Part shown: in pieces, positions 9,395-17,158 of the stretch
How the letters are laid out: the number at the start of each line of letters is the position of its first letter
How positions within the stretch are numbered: position 1 is the stretch's first letter
Origin: Nocardioides sp. Soil774
Lineage (GTDB): Bacteria; Actinomycetota; Actinomycetes; Propionibacteriales; Nocardioidaceae
DNA length: 64,000 nucleotides
NCBI RefSeq assembly: GCF_001428125.1
Contig: NZ_LMSM01000006.1
Span: 186,001-250,000 of the forward strand
Reading direction: 5' to 3'
The notes under the pieces: generated by a model
The model's input: the letters and a program-made list of their open reading frames with translations, nothing else
Databases searched by the model: none
What the model was told of the DNA's origin: nothing
Program-made: the position numbers and the translations under genes

Positions 9395-9455
9395 CCCCGG
9401 ATATCCGGGGGGTCTCCTGGTTGTCACCCCAGATGTGGGGTGACAACCAGGAGAC
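9395..9455. terminator. Double palindrome: CCGGATATCCGG element followed by a 19-bp hairpin
   Basis: A 16-base perfect palindrome with core CCGGATATCCGG occupies 9395-9410. It is followed at once by a perfect 19-bp stem (9412-9430 with 9437-9455) with a six-base loop. The pair sits between convergent genes (DUF6104 plus, desaturase minus) and would form stable hairpins in transcripts from both sides. There is no long T-run. The same palindrome recurs at 51861 and 56722, so this is a repeated element and not a chance terminator. Confidence 0.75.
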
Positions 9456-9467
9456 TCGGGTGCGAAG

Positions 9468-10595
9468 TCAGGCAGCCAGCGGGCGTACGGCGTCGCGCTC
9501 GCCCGGCTGCGGCGACGTACGGTCCGGCAGGGCGAGGCGGCAGATCTTGCGCGCCACGCTGCCCAGCTGCCGTCGCAGCGGTCCGGTCGTGTAGGCGATG
9601 CCGTAGCGCTCGCAGATCTCGCGCACCTCGCCCGCGATCTGCGGGTAGCGCCGGGCCGGCAGATCCGGGAACAGGTGGTGCTCGATCTGGTGGCTGAGGT
9701 TGCCCGACAGCACGTGGAACAGCCGACCACCGGAGATGTTGGCCGAGCCCAGGACCTGGCGGTAGTACCAGTGCCCGCGGGTCTCCTTCCCGTCCGATCC
9801 GTCGGCGCACTCGGCCTCGCTGAACGTCTCGGCGCCTGCCGGGAAGTGCCCGCAGAAGATGATGTTGAACGCCCAGACGTTGCGCACCAGGTTGGCCGTC
9901 GCGTTGCCGGCGAGGGTGAGCGGGAACAGCGGGCCGGTCAGCGCGGGGAACAGGACGTAGTCCTTGAGCGCCTGGCGGCGCACCTTGCGCATGATGCCGG
10001 CGTGCAGCGCCTTGTTGTCCTCCATCTTCCGCGTGCCCCGCACGATGTTCTCGACCTCGAGGTCGTGCATGGCCACGCCCCACTCGAAGAAGACCATCAG
10101 CAGGAAGGCGTAGACGGGGTTGCCGAGGTAGTAGGGGTGCCACTCCTGGTCCTCATCCATGCGCAGGATGCCGTAGCCGATGTCGCGGTCCTTGCCGAGG
10201 ATGTTCGTGAACGTGTGGTGGATGTAGTTGTGGGAGTACTTCCACTGCTCGCTCGGGCACACGTTGTCCCACTCGTAGACGCGCGAGCTCAGGTGCGGGT
10301 CGCCCATCCAGTCGTACTGGCCGTGCATCACGTTGTGGCCGATCTCCATGTTCTCGAGGATCTTCGACAGCGAGAGCGCGGCCACGGCGAGCGGCCAGGC
10401 GGGCGGGAGGTAGAACAGGGCGCGGCCGAGCACCTCGAGCTGCTGCTGGCGCTTGACGACGGTGCGGATGTAGTCGGCGTCCGCGTCGCCGAGGTCGGCC
10501 AGCACGCGCTGGCGGAGCGCATCCATCTCGGCGCCGAAGGCCTCGAGCTGGTCGGGGGTGAGCTTCTGGTCCTGGGTGGTCGTCGGAGTGGTCAT
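9468..10595 (-). CDS. Membrane acyl desaturase, DesA3-like
   Basis: This 375-residue membrane protein has the three histidine clusters of membrane di-iron desaturases: HNVMH at 87-91, HNYIHH at 122-127 and HQIEHH at 302-307. Two pairs of hydrophobic segments lie around residues 60-80 and 145-165 and in the middle third. The family inserts a double bond, usually delta-9, into acyl-CoA or phospholipid acyl chains using O2 and electrons from a reductase. The gene for such a reductase ends 16 bases upstream, so the two form an operon, as with mycobacterial desA3 and its reductase. The ATG at 10595 is chosen; an in-frame ATG lies four codons upstream. Regulation is probably by the divergent TetR gene. 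Confidence 0.92.
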   Translation of the reverse strand: MTTPTTTQDQKLTPDQLEAFGAEMDALRQRVLADLGDADADYIRTVVKRQQQLEVLGRALFYLPPAWPLAVAALSLSKILENMEIGHNVMHGQYDWMGDPHLSSRVYEWDNVCPSEQWKYSHNYIHHTFTNILGKDRDIGYGILRMDEDQEWHPYYLGNPVYAFLLMVFFEWGVAMHDLEVENIVRGTRKMEDNKALHAGIMRKVRRQALKDYVLFPALTGPLFPLTLAGNATANLVRNVWAFNIIFCGHFPAGAETFSEAECADGSDGKETRGHWYYRQVLGSANISGGRLFHVLSGNLSHQIEHHLFPDLPARRYPQIAGEVREICERYGIAYTTGPLRRQLGSVARKICRLALPDRTSPQPGERDAVRPLAA

Positions 10596-10611
10596 CGGAG
10601 TGGTCCTTCCA

Positions 10612-11700
10612 TCACAGGTCGACGACGCAGTCGCCGACGGGGGCAGAGACACAGATCTGGATGTCCTCGTCGGGCAACGAGGACTCCGCGCCGGAGAGCA
10701 CGTTGCGCACGGTGCCCTCGGACTTGCGGGTGGTGCAGGAGAAGCAGATGCCCATCCGGCAGCCGAAGACGGGGCTGAGGCCCGCCTCCTCGGCCTGCTC
10801 GAGGATCGAGGCACCGGTGTTGGCGACCTGCCGATCGGTCGCGGCGAAGGTGAGGTCACCCTCGGCCGCGCCGCTGGAGGTGGTCGGGGGCTTGAACAGC
10901 TCGAGCCGCAACCGCGGGCTGTCGGCGTACGCCGCCCGCACCAGCTCGATCATGCCGGCCGGGCCACAGGCCCAGGTGTCGGTGTCTCGGAAGCCGGGGA
11001 CGAGGCGGCGGAGCTCGAGCTCGTTGAAGACGGCGTCCCCGTGGCGCAGGTGCACGGCGACGTCGTTGTCCGCCGCCGCGATGTCGGCCAGCTCCTCGGC
11101 GAAGATCTGGTCCTCGGCGGAGCGGGCGTGGTGGAGGAACGTCACGGGACGTCCGGCCCGGCCCTCGTAGCCGTCGCGGAGCAGCGTCCGCACCATCGAC
11201 ATGGCGGGCGTGATGCCAGAGCCGCCGGTGATGAAGAGCAACGGGTCGATGCCCGGGGTGGCGGGGCTGACCGGCAAGGTGAAGTCGCCCTGGGCCTGGG
11301 AGAGGTGGAGCAGCTGCCCCGGCTCGGCGTCGACGAGGTACTTGCTGACCTGGCCCTCGGCGTGCGCGCGGACGGTGAGGGTGAACTCCTCCCCCGCGCC
11401 CGAGGCCGCGGACGAGATCGAGAAGCAGCGGGTCATCCGGCGCGCCGAGCCCGGGAGGTCGAGCCCGACCTGGACGTACTGCCCGGCGAGGTGGCCCCGC
11501 CAGGTCGCCGTGGGCTGCACGGTGAGGGTGGCGACCGGCGCGCCGGGCGTGTCGGTCTCGCGGTGCACCGCGACCACGCGGCCGCGCACCTCGTGCGCCG
11601 CCCACATGGGATTCACCCGCGACAGGTAGTGGTCGACACCGTGCGGCGAGGTCAGCGCCGCCACGGCACGGGAGCGGGCGAGCTGGGACACGAGGGTCAT
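10612..11700 (-). CDS. Ferredoxin-type reductase supplying electrons to the desaturase
   Basis: The 362-residue protein has an FAD-binding domain (residues 40-140; RxxS-like motif in RMTRCFSISSA), an NAD(P)-binding domain with FITGGSGITPAMSM near 165-180 and the WACGPAGMIE block near 255, and a C-terminal plant-type 2Fe-2S domain. The cluster ligands are visible in GCRMGICFSC (residues 313-322) and a later cysteine near 350. It moves electrons from NAD(P)H to the di-iron centre of the desaturase encoded next in the operon. It is the counterpart of mycobacterial Rv3230c. Start ATG 11700 lies just inside the divergent promoter region with two operator-like repeats. Confidence 0.92.
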   Translation of the reverse strand: MTLVSQLARSRAVAALTSPHGVDHYLSRVNPMWAAHEVRGRVVAVHRETDTPGAPVATLTVQPTATWRGHLAGQYVQVGLDLPGSARRMTRCFSISSAASGAGEEFTLTVRAHAEGQVSKYLVDAEPGQLLHLSQAQGDFTLPVSPATPGIDPLLFITGGSGITPAMSMVRTLLRDGYEGRAGRPVTFLHHARSAEDQIFAEELADIAAADNDVAVHLRHGDAVFNELELRRLVPGFRDTDTWACGPAGMIELVRAAYADSPRLRLELFKPPTTSSGAAEGDLTFAATDRQVANTGASILEQAEEAGLSPVFGCRMGICFSCTTRKSEGTVRNVLSGAESSLPDEDIQICVSAPVGDCVVDL

Positions 11701-11714
11701 GCTTGCTCCATTCG

Positions 11715-11730
11715 GTGAACGTCTGTGCAC
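11715..11730. promoter_or_regulatory. Operator-like repeat 1 (GTGAAC-N4-GTGCAC)
   Basis: An imperfect palindrome of form GTGnACnnnnGTnCAC lies 15 bases before the reductase start. A near copy lies at 11792. Position and form suggest binding by the adjacent FabR/DesT-type regulator. Confidence 0.65.
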
Positions 11731-11791
11731 TCAACTATCGCGGCCCGCGACCAGACGGTCAATCGCCACGGAGGTGATGCGGCCCACTTCG

Positions 11792-11807
11792 GTGAACATC
11801 TGTCCAC
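11792..11807. promoter_or_regulatory. Operator-like repeat 2 (GTGAAC-N4-GTCCAC)
   Basis: This second copy shares about 17 of 19 surrounding bases with the site at 11715, including the TTCG that precedes both. It lies 24 bases before the -10 element of the divergent regulator gene, where a bound repressor would block its own transcription. Confidence 0.65.
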
Positions 11808-11830
11808 TGTGTCTCGGTCCGTGGGTGCCC

Positions 11831-11836
11831 TACGAT
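11831..11836 (+). promoter_or_regulatory. -10 hexamer of the TetR gene, leaderless
   Basis: TACGAT lies six bases before ATG 11843 with no ribosome site between, so the message probably begins at the start codon. Confidence 0.5.
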
Positions 11837-11842
11837 CACGCC

Positions 11843-12487
11843 ATGGGCGCGACGGGAGTGGGCGAGGCCGTCGACGGCGAGACGCGCGCGGACCGCAAGG
11901 AGCGCACCCGCCGTGCGATCCTCGACGCCGCGCTGGCGCTGGCCGCCGACTCCAACCTGGCGGCGATCTCGCTGCGCCAGGTCGCCAAGCAGGTCGGCGT
12001 CGTCCCGACCGCGTTCTACCGCCACTTCGGCTCGCTCGAGCTGCTGGGCCTCGCCCTGGTCGACGAGAGCTTCCGGTCGCTGCGGCTGATGCTGCTCGAC
12101 GTGTGGCGCCACGCCCCGGAGTACCGCGACTTCATCGACGGCTCGCTGCCGATCGTGGCCCAGCACGTGCGGGACAACCGGTCCCACTACGCCTTCATCG
12201 CCCGCGAGCGGACCGCCGGCCCGCCGCGCGTGCGCGAGGCGATCCGCCACGAGATCGAGCTCATCACCCGCGAGCTCGCCACCGACATCGCCCGCAGCGG
12301 TGCCGCCGAGCACTACTCCAGCACCGACATCGGCCTGCTCGCCGACCTCATCGTGTCGTTCGTCGTCACCATGGCCGAGCGGCTCGTCGAGGACCCCGAC
12401 TCCGAGGCGCGCACCCTCGCCGAGGCCCGCACCCAGCTGCGGATGCTGCTCGTGGGCGCGCTCAGCTGGCGCTCGCGCGAGGCATGA
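11843..12487 (+). CDS. TetR-family regulator of the FabR/DesT type
   Basis: The 214-residue protein has an N-terminal helix-turn-helix (RKERTRRAILDAAL, then LRQVAKQVGVVPTAFYRHF near residues 48-66) followed by GSLELLGLALVDES, a stretch typical of FabR and DesT, which sense acyl-CoA or acyl-ACP saturation and control unsaturated fatty-acid synthesis. The rest is the helical ligand domain. It is divergent from the reductase-desaturase operon, and two operator-like repeats lie between them, so it probably represses or activates that operon in response to acyl chains. This parallels Pseudomonas DesT and desCB. Its stop overlaps the next start (ATGA). Confidence 0.85.
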   Translation: MGATGVGEAVDGETRADRKERTRRAILDAALALAADSNLAAISLRQVAKQVGVVPTAFYRHFGSLELLGLALVDESFRSLRLMLLDVWRHAPEYRDFIDGSLPIVAQHVRDNRSHYAFIARERTAGPPRVREAIRHEIELITRELATDIARSGAAEHYSSTDIGLLADLIVSFVVTMAERLVEDPDSEARTLAEARTQLRMLLVGALSWRSREA

Positions 12488-13032
12488 TGCGTGCCATGCC
12501 TCCCTCCCCGGGCCTCGCGGACGACCTCGGCTACTCGCACGCCTCAGCCAACCCCCTGCACCGCGTGGTGCGCTGGGGCGCCGGCACCCGAGCGGGCGGC
12601 TGGCTGTTCGCGCACTCGCTGCGACACCTCGACGACGCCGTCGCGAGGCTGACCCGCGGGCGCCACAGCGCGCCGAGCCTGCTGGCGGGCCTGGCCGTGC
12701 TCGACGTGACGACGACGGGACGCAGGTCCGGACGACCGCGCACCAGCCACCTCATCGCGACGCCGTACGCCGGCACCCTGGCGCTGCTCGGCACCAACTT
12801 CGGCCAGCCCTCGACGCCGGCGTGGGTCCTCAACCTGGAGGCCGACCCCGCAGCGCGCGTCGCCTACCGCGGTATCTCGCGCGAGGTCCGCGCTCGTGCC
12901 GCCACTCCAGCCGAGAGCGACGAGATCTTCGCGCTGGCGGCACGCTTCTACCCCGGATACCTCAGCTATCGCACCCGCGTGGGGTCGAGCCGGCGGATCC
13001 GGGCCTTCGTGCTCGAGCCGGCCGCCGACTGA
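12484..13032 (+). CDS. DDN-like (F420-dependent) nitroreductase family protein
   Basis: The 182-residue protein carries the split-barrel pattern of the deazaflavin-dependent nitroreductase family: VLDVTTTGRRSGRPRTSHLI near residues 75-95, then LGTNFGQPSTPAWVLNLEADP near 105-125 and a final RRIRAFVLEP. Family members use reduced F420 to reduce quinones or nitro compounds. The F420 requirement is inferred from family. The start overlaps the TetR stop by four bases; the alternative ATG at 12496 is also possible. Co-transcription with a lipid-responsive regulator suggests a membrane redox role, though this is inference. Confidence 0.78.
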   Translation: MMRAMPPSPGLADDLGYSHASANPLHRVVRWGAGTRAGGWLFAHSLRHLDDAVARLTRGRHSAPSLLAGLAVLDVTTTGRRSGRPRTSHLIATPYAGTLALLGTNFGQPSTPAWVLNLEADPAARVAYRGISREVRARAATPAESDEIFALAARFYPGYLSYRTRVGSSRRIRAFVLEPAAD

Positions 13033-13040
13033 CGACCGGC

Positions 13041-13733
13041 TCAGGTGGTGCGGGGCACCACCGGACGCACGGTGACATCGGGAATCGTCGCGTCCGCCGG
13101 GAGGTCGATGACGTGGAGGATCGTGTCGACGACGGTCTCGGCGCTGATCCAGCGCGACGCGTCGTAGGTGCGGCCCTCCTGCTCGTGGACCTTCTCCTGC
13201 ATCGGGGTCGCGGTGCGGCTCGGGTAGACCGTGCTCACCCGCACCCCGTGCTCCACCTCCTCGGCCCGCAGGGAGTCGGCGAGGGCGCGCAGGCCGAACT
13301 TCGAGGCGGCGTACGCCGACCACTCGGCGCCCGCGCTGAGCCCGGCCGAGGAGTTCACGAAGACGACGGTCCCGCGGGCCTCGCGCACGTGCGGCAGGAG
13401 CTCGCGCGTCAGCACCGCGGGTGCCGTCAGGTTGACCGCGAGCTGCTCCTCCCAGTCGACAAGCCGCAGCTGGGCGACCGGCGCGAGCTCGACGACGCCG
13501 GCCACGTGCACGACCGTGTCGACGGCACCGTCGACCTCGCGGCCGAGCCCGTTGAGCGTGCCCGGGTCGGCGAGGTCGGCGACCAGCAGCTGCGCCTGCG
13601 GGAAGACGCCGGCGAGCTCGGCGGCGCGCGCCTCGGTGCGCGCCAGCAGCACCAGCTCGTCGCCCCGGTCAACGAGGCGGTGGGCCAGCGCGAGCCCGAT
13701 GCCCGAGCCCGCACCGGTGACGACGTGCTTCAC
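13041..13733 (-). CDS. Short-chain dehydrogenase/reductase
   Basis: The 230-residue protein has the classical SDR pattern: cofactor loop TGAGSGIG at residues 6-13, the NNAG-like position replaced by HVAG near 76, catalytic Ser in VNSSAGLSAG near 125, and the Tyr-x-x-x-Lys pair in YAASK near 142-146. The acidic residue normally selecting NAD is not obvious (LLARTEARA suggests NADP). Its start overlaps the stop of the upstream alcohol-dehydrogenase-like gene by four bases, so the two are co-translated. The substrate is unknown. Confidence 0.85.
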   Translation of the reverse strand: MKHVVTGAGSGIGLALAHRLVDRGDELVLLARTEARAAELAGVFPQAQLLVADLADPGTLNGLGREVDGAVDTVVHVAGVVELAPVAQLRLVDWEEQLAVNLTAPAVLTRELLPHVREARGTVVFVNSSAGLSAGAEWSAYAASKFGLRALADSLRAEEVEHGVRVSTVYPSRTATPMQEKVHEQEGRTYDASRWISAETVVDTILHVIDLPADATIPDVTVRPVVPRTT

Positions 13734-14698
13734 CGGGTGAAGACGATCTTGCCGAAGACGTCGCCCTGCGCCATCGCGGCGAACCCGTCGGCCGCCTGCT
13801 CCATCGGCAGCGTGCGGTCGACCAGCGGCCGGGCACCGGTCGCGTCGAGGAAGCGGACCAGGCGGTCGAGCTCCTGACGCGTGCCCATCGTCGAGCCGAT
13901 GACGGAGAGCTGCAGGAAGAAGATGCGGGTCAGCTGGGCGTCGTCGACGTTCGGTCCCGAGGTGGTGCCGCTGATGACGATGCGGCCGCCGGGGCGCAGG
14001 GACTTGACCGAGTGGTCCCAGGTGGCGCGCCCGACGGTCTCCATCACGGCGTCGACCTTGACCGGCAGGCGGGCGCCGGACTCGAAGACCTCGTGGGCGC
14101 CGAGCTCGAGGGCGCGGGTGCGCTTGGCCTCGTCACGGCTGGTGGCCAGCACGGTCAGCCCGGCAGCGCGGCCGAGGGTGATGAGCGCGGTGGCGACCCC
14201 TCCACCGGCTCCCTGCACCAGCACGGTCTCCCCCGGCTTGCAGTCGCCCTGCACGAAGAGCATGCGATAGGCGGTGAGCCACGCGGTGGGCAGGCAGGCG
14301 GCCTCCTCGAAGGACAGCGAGGCGGGCTTGGGCACGAGGTTGCGCCGCGGCACCACGACCTGGTCGGCGAAGGTGCCCTGGTGGCGCTCGGAGAGCAGCG
14401 AGCGGCCCGGGTCGTCGGCCTCGTCGCCGGTCCAGCGCGGGTCGCCGATGACGCCGTGCACGACGACCTCGTTGCCGTCCTCGTCGAGCCCCGCGGCGTC
14501 GCAGCCGAGGATCATGGGCAGCGCCTCCTGGCGCAGCCCGACCCCGCGCAGCGACCAGAGGTCGTGGTGGTTGAGGCTGGCGGCCTTGACGGTCACGGTC
14601 GCCCAGCCCTCGGGGGCCTCGGGAGCGGGTCGCTCCCCCACCACCAGGCCGCTCAGCGGGTCGTCGGAGGAGAAGGACTCGGCATAGACGGCGAACAT
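13730..14698 (-). CDS. Medium-chain zinc-free dehydrogenase, quinone-oxidoreductase type
   Basis: The 322-residue protein has the GroES-like N-terminal domain (ASLNHHDLWSLRG near 40-52, GCDAAG near 66) and a Rossmann domain with [15 protein letters not shown] near 160-174. The cysteines of the structural zinc site are absent, which is typical of the quinone-oxidoreductase branch. It uses NAD(P)H on small carbonyl or enone substrates; which ones cannot be told. A TAGGGT hexamer lies six bases before ATG 14698, so the operon with the downstream SDR probably has a leaderless message. Confidence 0.85.
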   Translation of the reverse strand: MFAVYAESFSSDDPLSGLVVGERPAPEAPEGWATVTVKAASLNHHDLWSLRGVGLRQEALPMILGCDAAGLDEDGNEVVVHGVIGDPRWTGDEADDPGRSLLSERHQGTFADQVVVPRRNLVPKPASLSFEEAACLPTAWLTAYRMLFVQGDCKPGETVLVQGAGGGVATALITLGRAAGLTVLATSRDEAKRTRALELGAHEVFESGARLPVKVDAVMETVGRATWDHSVKSLRPGGRIVISGTTSGPNVDDAQLTRIFFLQLSVIGSTMGTRQELDRLVRFLDATGARPLVDRTLPMEQAADGFAAMAQGDVFGKIVFTR

Positions 14699-14704
14699 GT
14701 CCCG

Positions 14705-14710
14705 ACCCTA
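14705..14710 (-). promoter_or_regulatory. -10 hexamer of a leaderless promoter
   Basis: On the minus strand TAGGGT lies six bases before ATG 14698. No ribosome site is seen. Confidence 0.55.
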
Positions 14711-14767
14711 GCGAGTGGGCTTGCTTAACCGGTTGCAGGTCCGGAGCCCAGACGTTTGGGTTGCCGG

Positions 14768-16009
14768 GTGAGCATCGACGTACGCCCCTCGACCGACGCG
14801 GGGAAGTACCTCGCCACCGACCATCTCGTGTGGTTCGGGGAGGTGAGCGACAACGACGCCGAGGCCATGCGGCTCGGCCTCCCCGAGGACCAGCGCTTCG
14901 TGGCCGACCTGCCCGACGGTCCCGAGCACCTGCACGCCGGCATCTACGGCGTGCGGCCCATGGAGCTCGCGCTCCCCGGCGGGGCGCTCGTGCCGGTCGC
15001 CGGCCTGACGTGGGTCGGCGTGCACCCCGACAGTCGCCGCCAGGGCGTCCTGTCGGCGATGATGCGCGACCACCTGGCCCGCACGCGCGACGCCGGGACC
15101 GCCCTGTCCGCGCTGCACGCGAGCGAGCCGGGCATCTACGGCCGCTTCGGCTACGGGATGGCCGCGCTCCACCTCCAGGTCTCGCTCGGGCGCGGGACCA
15201 CCTTCACCGCGCCCCACCTCGAGGAGGAGGCCCGCGCGCTCACCACCCAGCTCGTCGACATGGCCGCACCGGGCGTGACCGAGCGGATGCGCGCCTGCCA
15301 GCTCGCGTGCGCCTCCGAGCGCCCCGGGACGATCGTCGGCTCGCCCGGCTTCTTCTCCCTCATGGCCTTCGAGCCCGCCGAGGCGCTGCGCGACAAGGAG
15401 CCGCGGCGCGTGCTCTTCGCGCGGCGCGGCGGGGTCGACGTGGGCTACGTCGGCCTGCGCCGCGAGCACAAGTGGGAGCAGGCGCGCCCCTCGGGCACCG
15501 TCACGGCGGGGATGGTCACCGGATCGCCGGCTGCGCGGCTCGCGCTCGCCCGTCGGCTCGTCGACGTCGACCTCATGGGGTCCACCAAGCTCGAGAGCAT
15601 CGCGGTCGACGACCCGCTGGTCGACTGGGTCGGTGGCCCCCGCGGCACGGGCGAGCTCCACACGTGGGACAGCACCTGGGTGCGCCTGGTCGACCTCGGG
15701 GCGGCCTGGTCGCAGCGCGGCTACGAGCACGACTGCGACGTGGTGGTGGAGGTCGAGGACCGCCACGCACCGTGGAACGCGGGTCGCTGGCGGCTCACCG
15801 CGTCGGCCGGCTCCGGGGCCGCAGTGCGGACCGACGACGCCGCGGACGTCGGCCTCGACGTCGCCGTGCTGGGCTCCGGCTTCCTCGGGCACTCGATAGG
15901 CGGACGCCTGCGCGCGGGACTCGTCCGGGAGTATCGTCGAGGGGCGTACGCCGAGCTCGCAGGGGCGATGCGCACGCTGGTCGAGCCGGAGCCGTCGATC
16001 GGGTTCTGA
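14768..16009 (+). CDS. Eis-like GNAT N-acetyltransferase
   Basis: The 413-residue protein has the three-part Eis architecture. An N-terminal GNAT domain contains the acetyl-CoA motif VGVHPDSRRQGVLSAMM near residues 81-97 and ends in GIYGRFGYGMA near 122-132, both strongly conserved in Eis. A second degenerate GNAT domain and an SCP2-like C-terminal domain (from about 310) follow. Eis enzymes acetylate amines on diverse substrates, including aminoglycosides in mycobacteria; the native substrate here is unknown. GTG 14768 is chosen because it begins the conserved region. The C-terminal carboxylate needed for catalysis in Eis is present as the final Phe residue. Confidence 0.85.
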   Translation: MSIDVRPSTDAGKYLATDHLVWFGEVSDNDAEAMRLGLPEDQRFVADLPDGPEHLHAGIYGVRPMELALPGGALVPVAGLTWVGVHPDSRRQGVLSAMMRDHLARTRDAGTALSALHASEPGIYGRFGYGMAALHLQVSLGRGTTFTAPHLEEEARALTTQLVDMAAPGVTERMRACQLACASERPGTIVGSPGFFSLMAFEPAEALRDKEPRRVLFARRGGVDVGYVGLRREHKWEQARPSGTVTAGMVTGSPAARLALARRLVDVDLMGSTKLESIAVDDPLVDWVGGPRGTGELHTWDSTWVRLVDLGAAWSQRGYEHDCDVVVEVEDRHAPWNAGRWRLTASAGSGAAVRTDDAADVGLDVAVLGSGFLGHSIGGRLRAGLVREYRRGAYAELAGAMRTLVEPEPSIGF

Positions 16010-16024
16010 GGGTGAGGGGTCGCC

Positions 16025-17158
16025 ATGAGGGTCCTCTTCTCGTCCACCTTCGGCTACGGCCACGTCCTCCCGATGCTGCCGCTGGCCAAGGCGTTCGGCA
16101 CGAGCGGCCACAGCGTGCTCTGGGCGACGAGCGCGCAGGCGATCCCGCAGCTCGCGGCCGCCGGCATCGCCACCGCGCCCGCGGGCCTGACCGGCGAGGA
16201 GCTGCACCGTGGACTCGAGCTCCTGCATGCGCGGGCGGCGCAGGTCGCTCCCTCGCAGCGGGCGGCGTTCATGTTCCCTCGCCTGTTCGGAGCCCTCCTC
16301 ACCCCGCCGATGGCGCACGACCTCCTGGCGCTGGCACGACGGTGGCATCCCGACCTGCTGATCCACGAGCACGGCGAGCTCGCCTCCCCGTTGGTCGGTG
16401 CCGTGCTCGGCAGACCGAGCGTCACGCACGCATTCGGGGGTGCCATACCGGCCGAGATCGTGCGCAGCGCCGCCGAGGCCGTCGAGCCCGTGTGGGCAGC
16501 CCACGGGCACGAGCCGCCGCCCTACCTCGGGTGCTTCACCAGCCTCTACCTCGACATCTGTCCGAGGTCGGTGCAGTCGGTGCCCATGGGACACGTTCCA
16601 CGGACACAACCGTTGCGGCCCGCGTCGCCCCGGACGATGCAGCCGCCCCGCGACGACACTCCCTTGGTGTACCTGACTCTCGGCACGGTCCAGAACCAGT
16701 CGCCGGTCCTTCCGCTCGTGGCCTCCGCCCTCGCCACCATGCCGATCCGGTTGCTGGTGGCCGTCGGGCCGGACGGCGATGCCCACCAACTGTCCGGGCT
16801 GCCCGACAACGTCCGCATCGAGAAGTGGGTCGACCAGGCGGAGATCATCGACCAGTGCGCGTTGGTGGTCTCGCATGCCGGCTCCGGCACCTTCCTGGGC
16901 GCCCTCGCGGCCGGGAGGCCGCAGCTGTGCCTGCCGATGGCGGCTGACCAGTTCCGCAACGCCGCAGGCGGGAAGCGCGTCGGGGCCGTGCTCGTGCTGG
17001 AGCCCGACGACGTGTCTCCGGAGTCGGTCGTCCAGGCGGCCACGCGCTTGCTCACCGAGGAGTCGTTCCTCCTGCAGGCGCGGGCGGTGTCGACGGAGAT
17101 CGCGGAGATGCCGTCGCCGAGCGAGGTGGTCGAGGTCCTCGCGGCCTTGCCTGGCTGA
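16025..17158 (+). CDS. UDP-glycosyltransferase-like protein (GT1, macrolide type)
   Basis: The 377-residue protein has a GT-B fold signature. The N-terminus is FSSTFGYGHVLPMLPLAKAF, with the conserved Gly/His acceptor motif, and the donor-binding segment near residues 280-305 contains VVSHAGSGTFLGALAAGRPQ followed by LPMAADQF. It would transfer an activated sugar to a small lipophilic acceptor. Nothing around it indicates a biosynthetic cluster, so the acceptor is unknown. The gene follows the Eis-like gene by 15 bases with GGGTGAGGGG upstream of the ATG, so the two may be co-transcribed. Confidence 0.85.
   Translation: MRVLFSSTFGYGHVLPMLPLAKAFGTSGHSVLWATSAQAIPQLAAAGIATAPAGLTGEELHRGLELLHARAAQVAPSQRAAFMFPRLFGALLTPPMAHDLLALARRWHPDLLIHEHGELASPLVGAVLGRPSVTHAFGGAIPAEIVRSAAEAVEPVWAAHGHEPPPYLGCFTSLYLDICPRSVQSVPMGHVPRTQPLRPASPRTMQPPRDDTPLVYLTLGTVQNQSPVLPLVASALATMPIRLLVAVGPDGDAHQLSGLPDNVRIEKWVDQAEIIDQCALVVSHAGSGTFLGALAAGRPQLCLPMAADQFRNAAGGKRVGAVLVLEPDDVSPESVVQAATRLLTEESFLLQARAVSTEIAEMPSPSEVVEVLAALPG

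Noticed and set aside
5387..9730. A 1447-codon open frame on the minus strand opposite kgd
   Set aside because: It mirrors a clearly real plus-strand gene, has a biased composition (Val/Arg/Gly/His runs), and shows no domain. It is an effect of high GC content.
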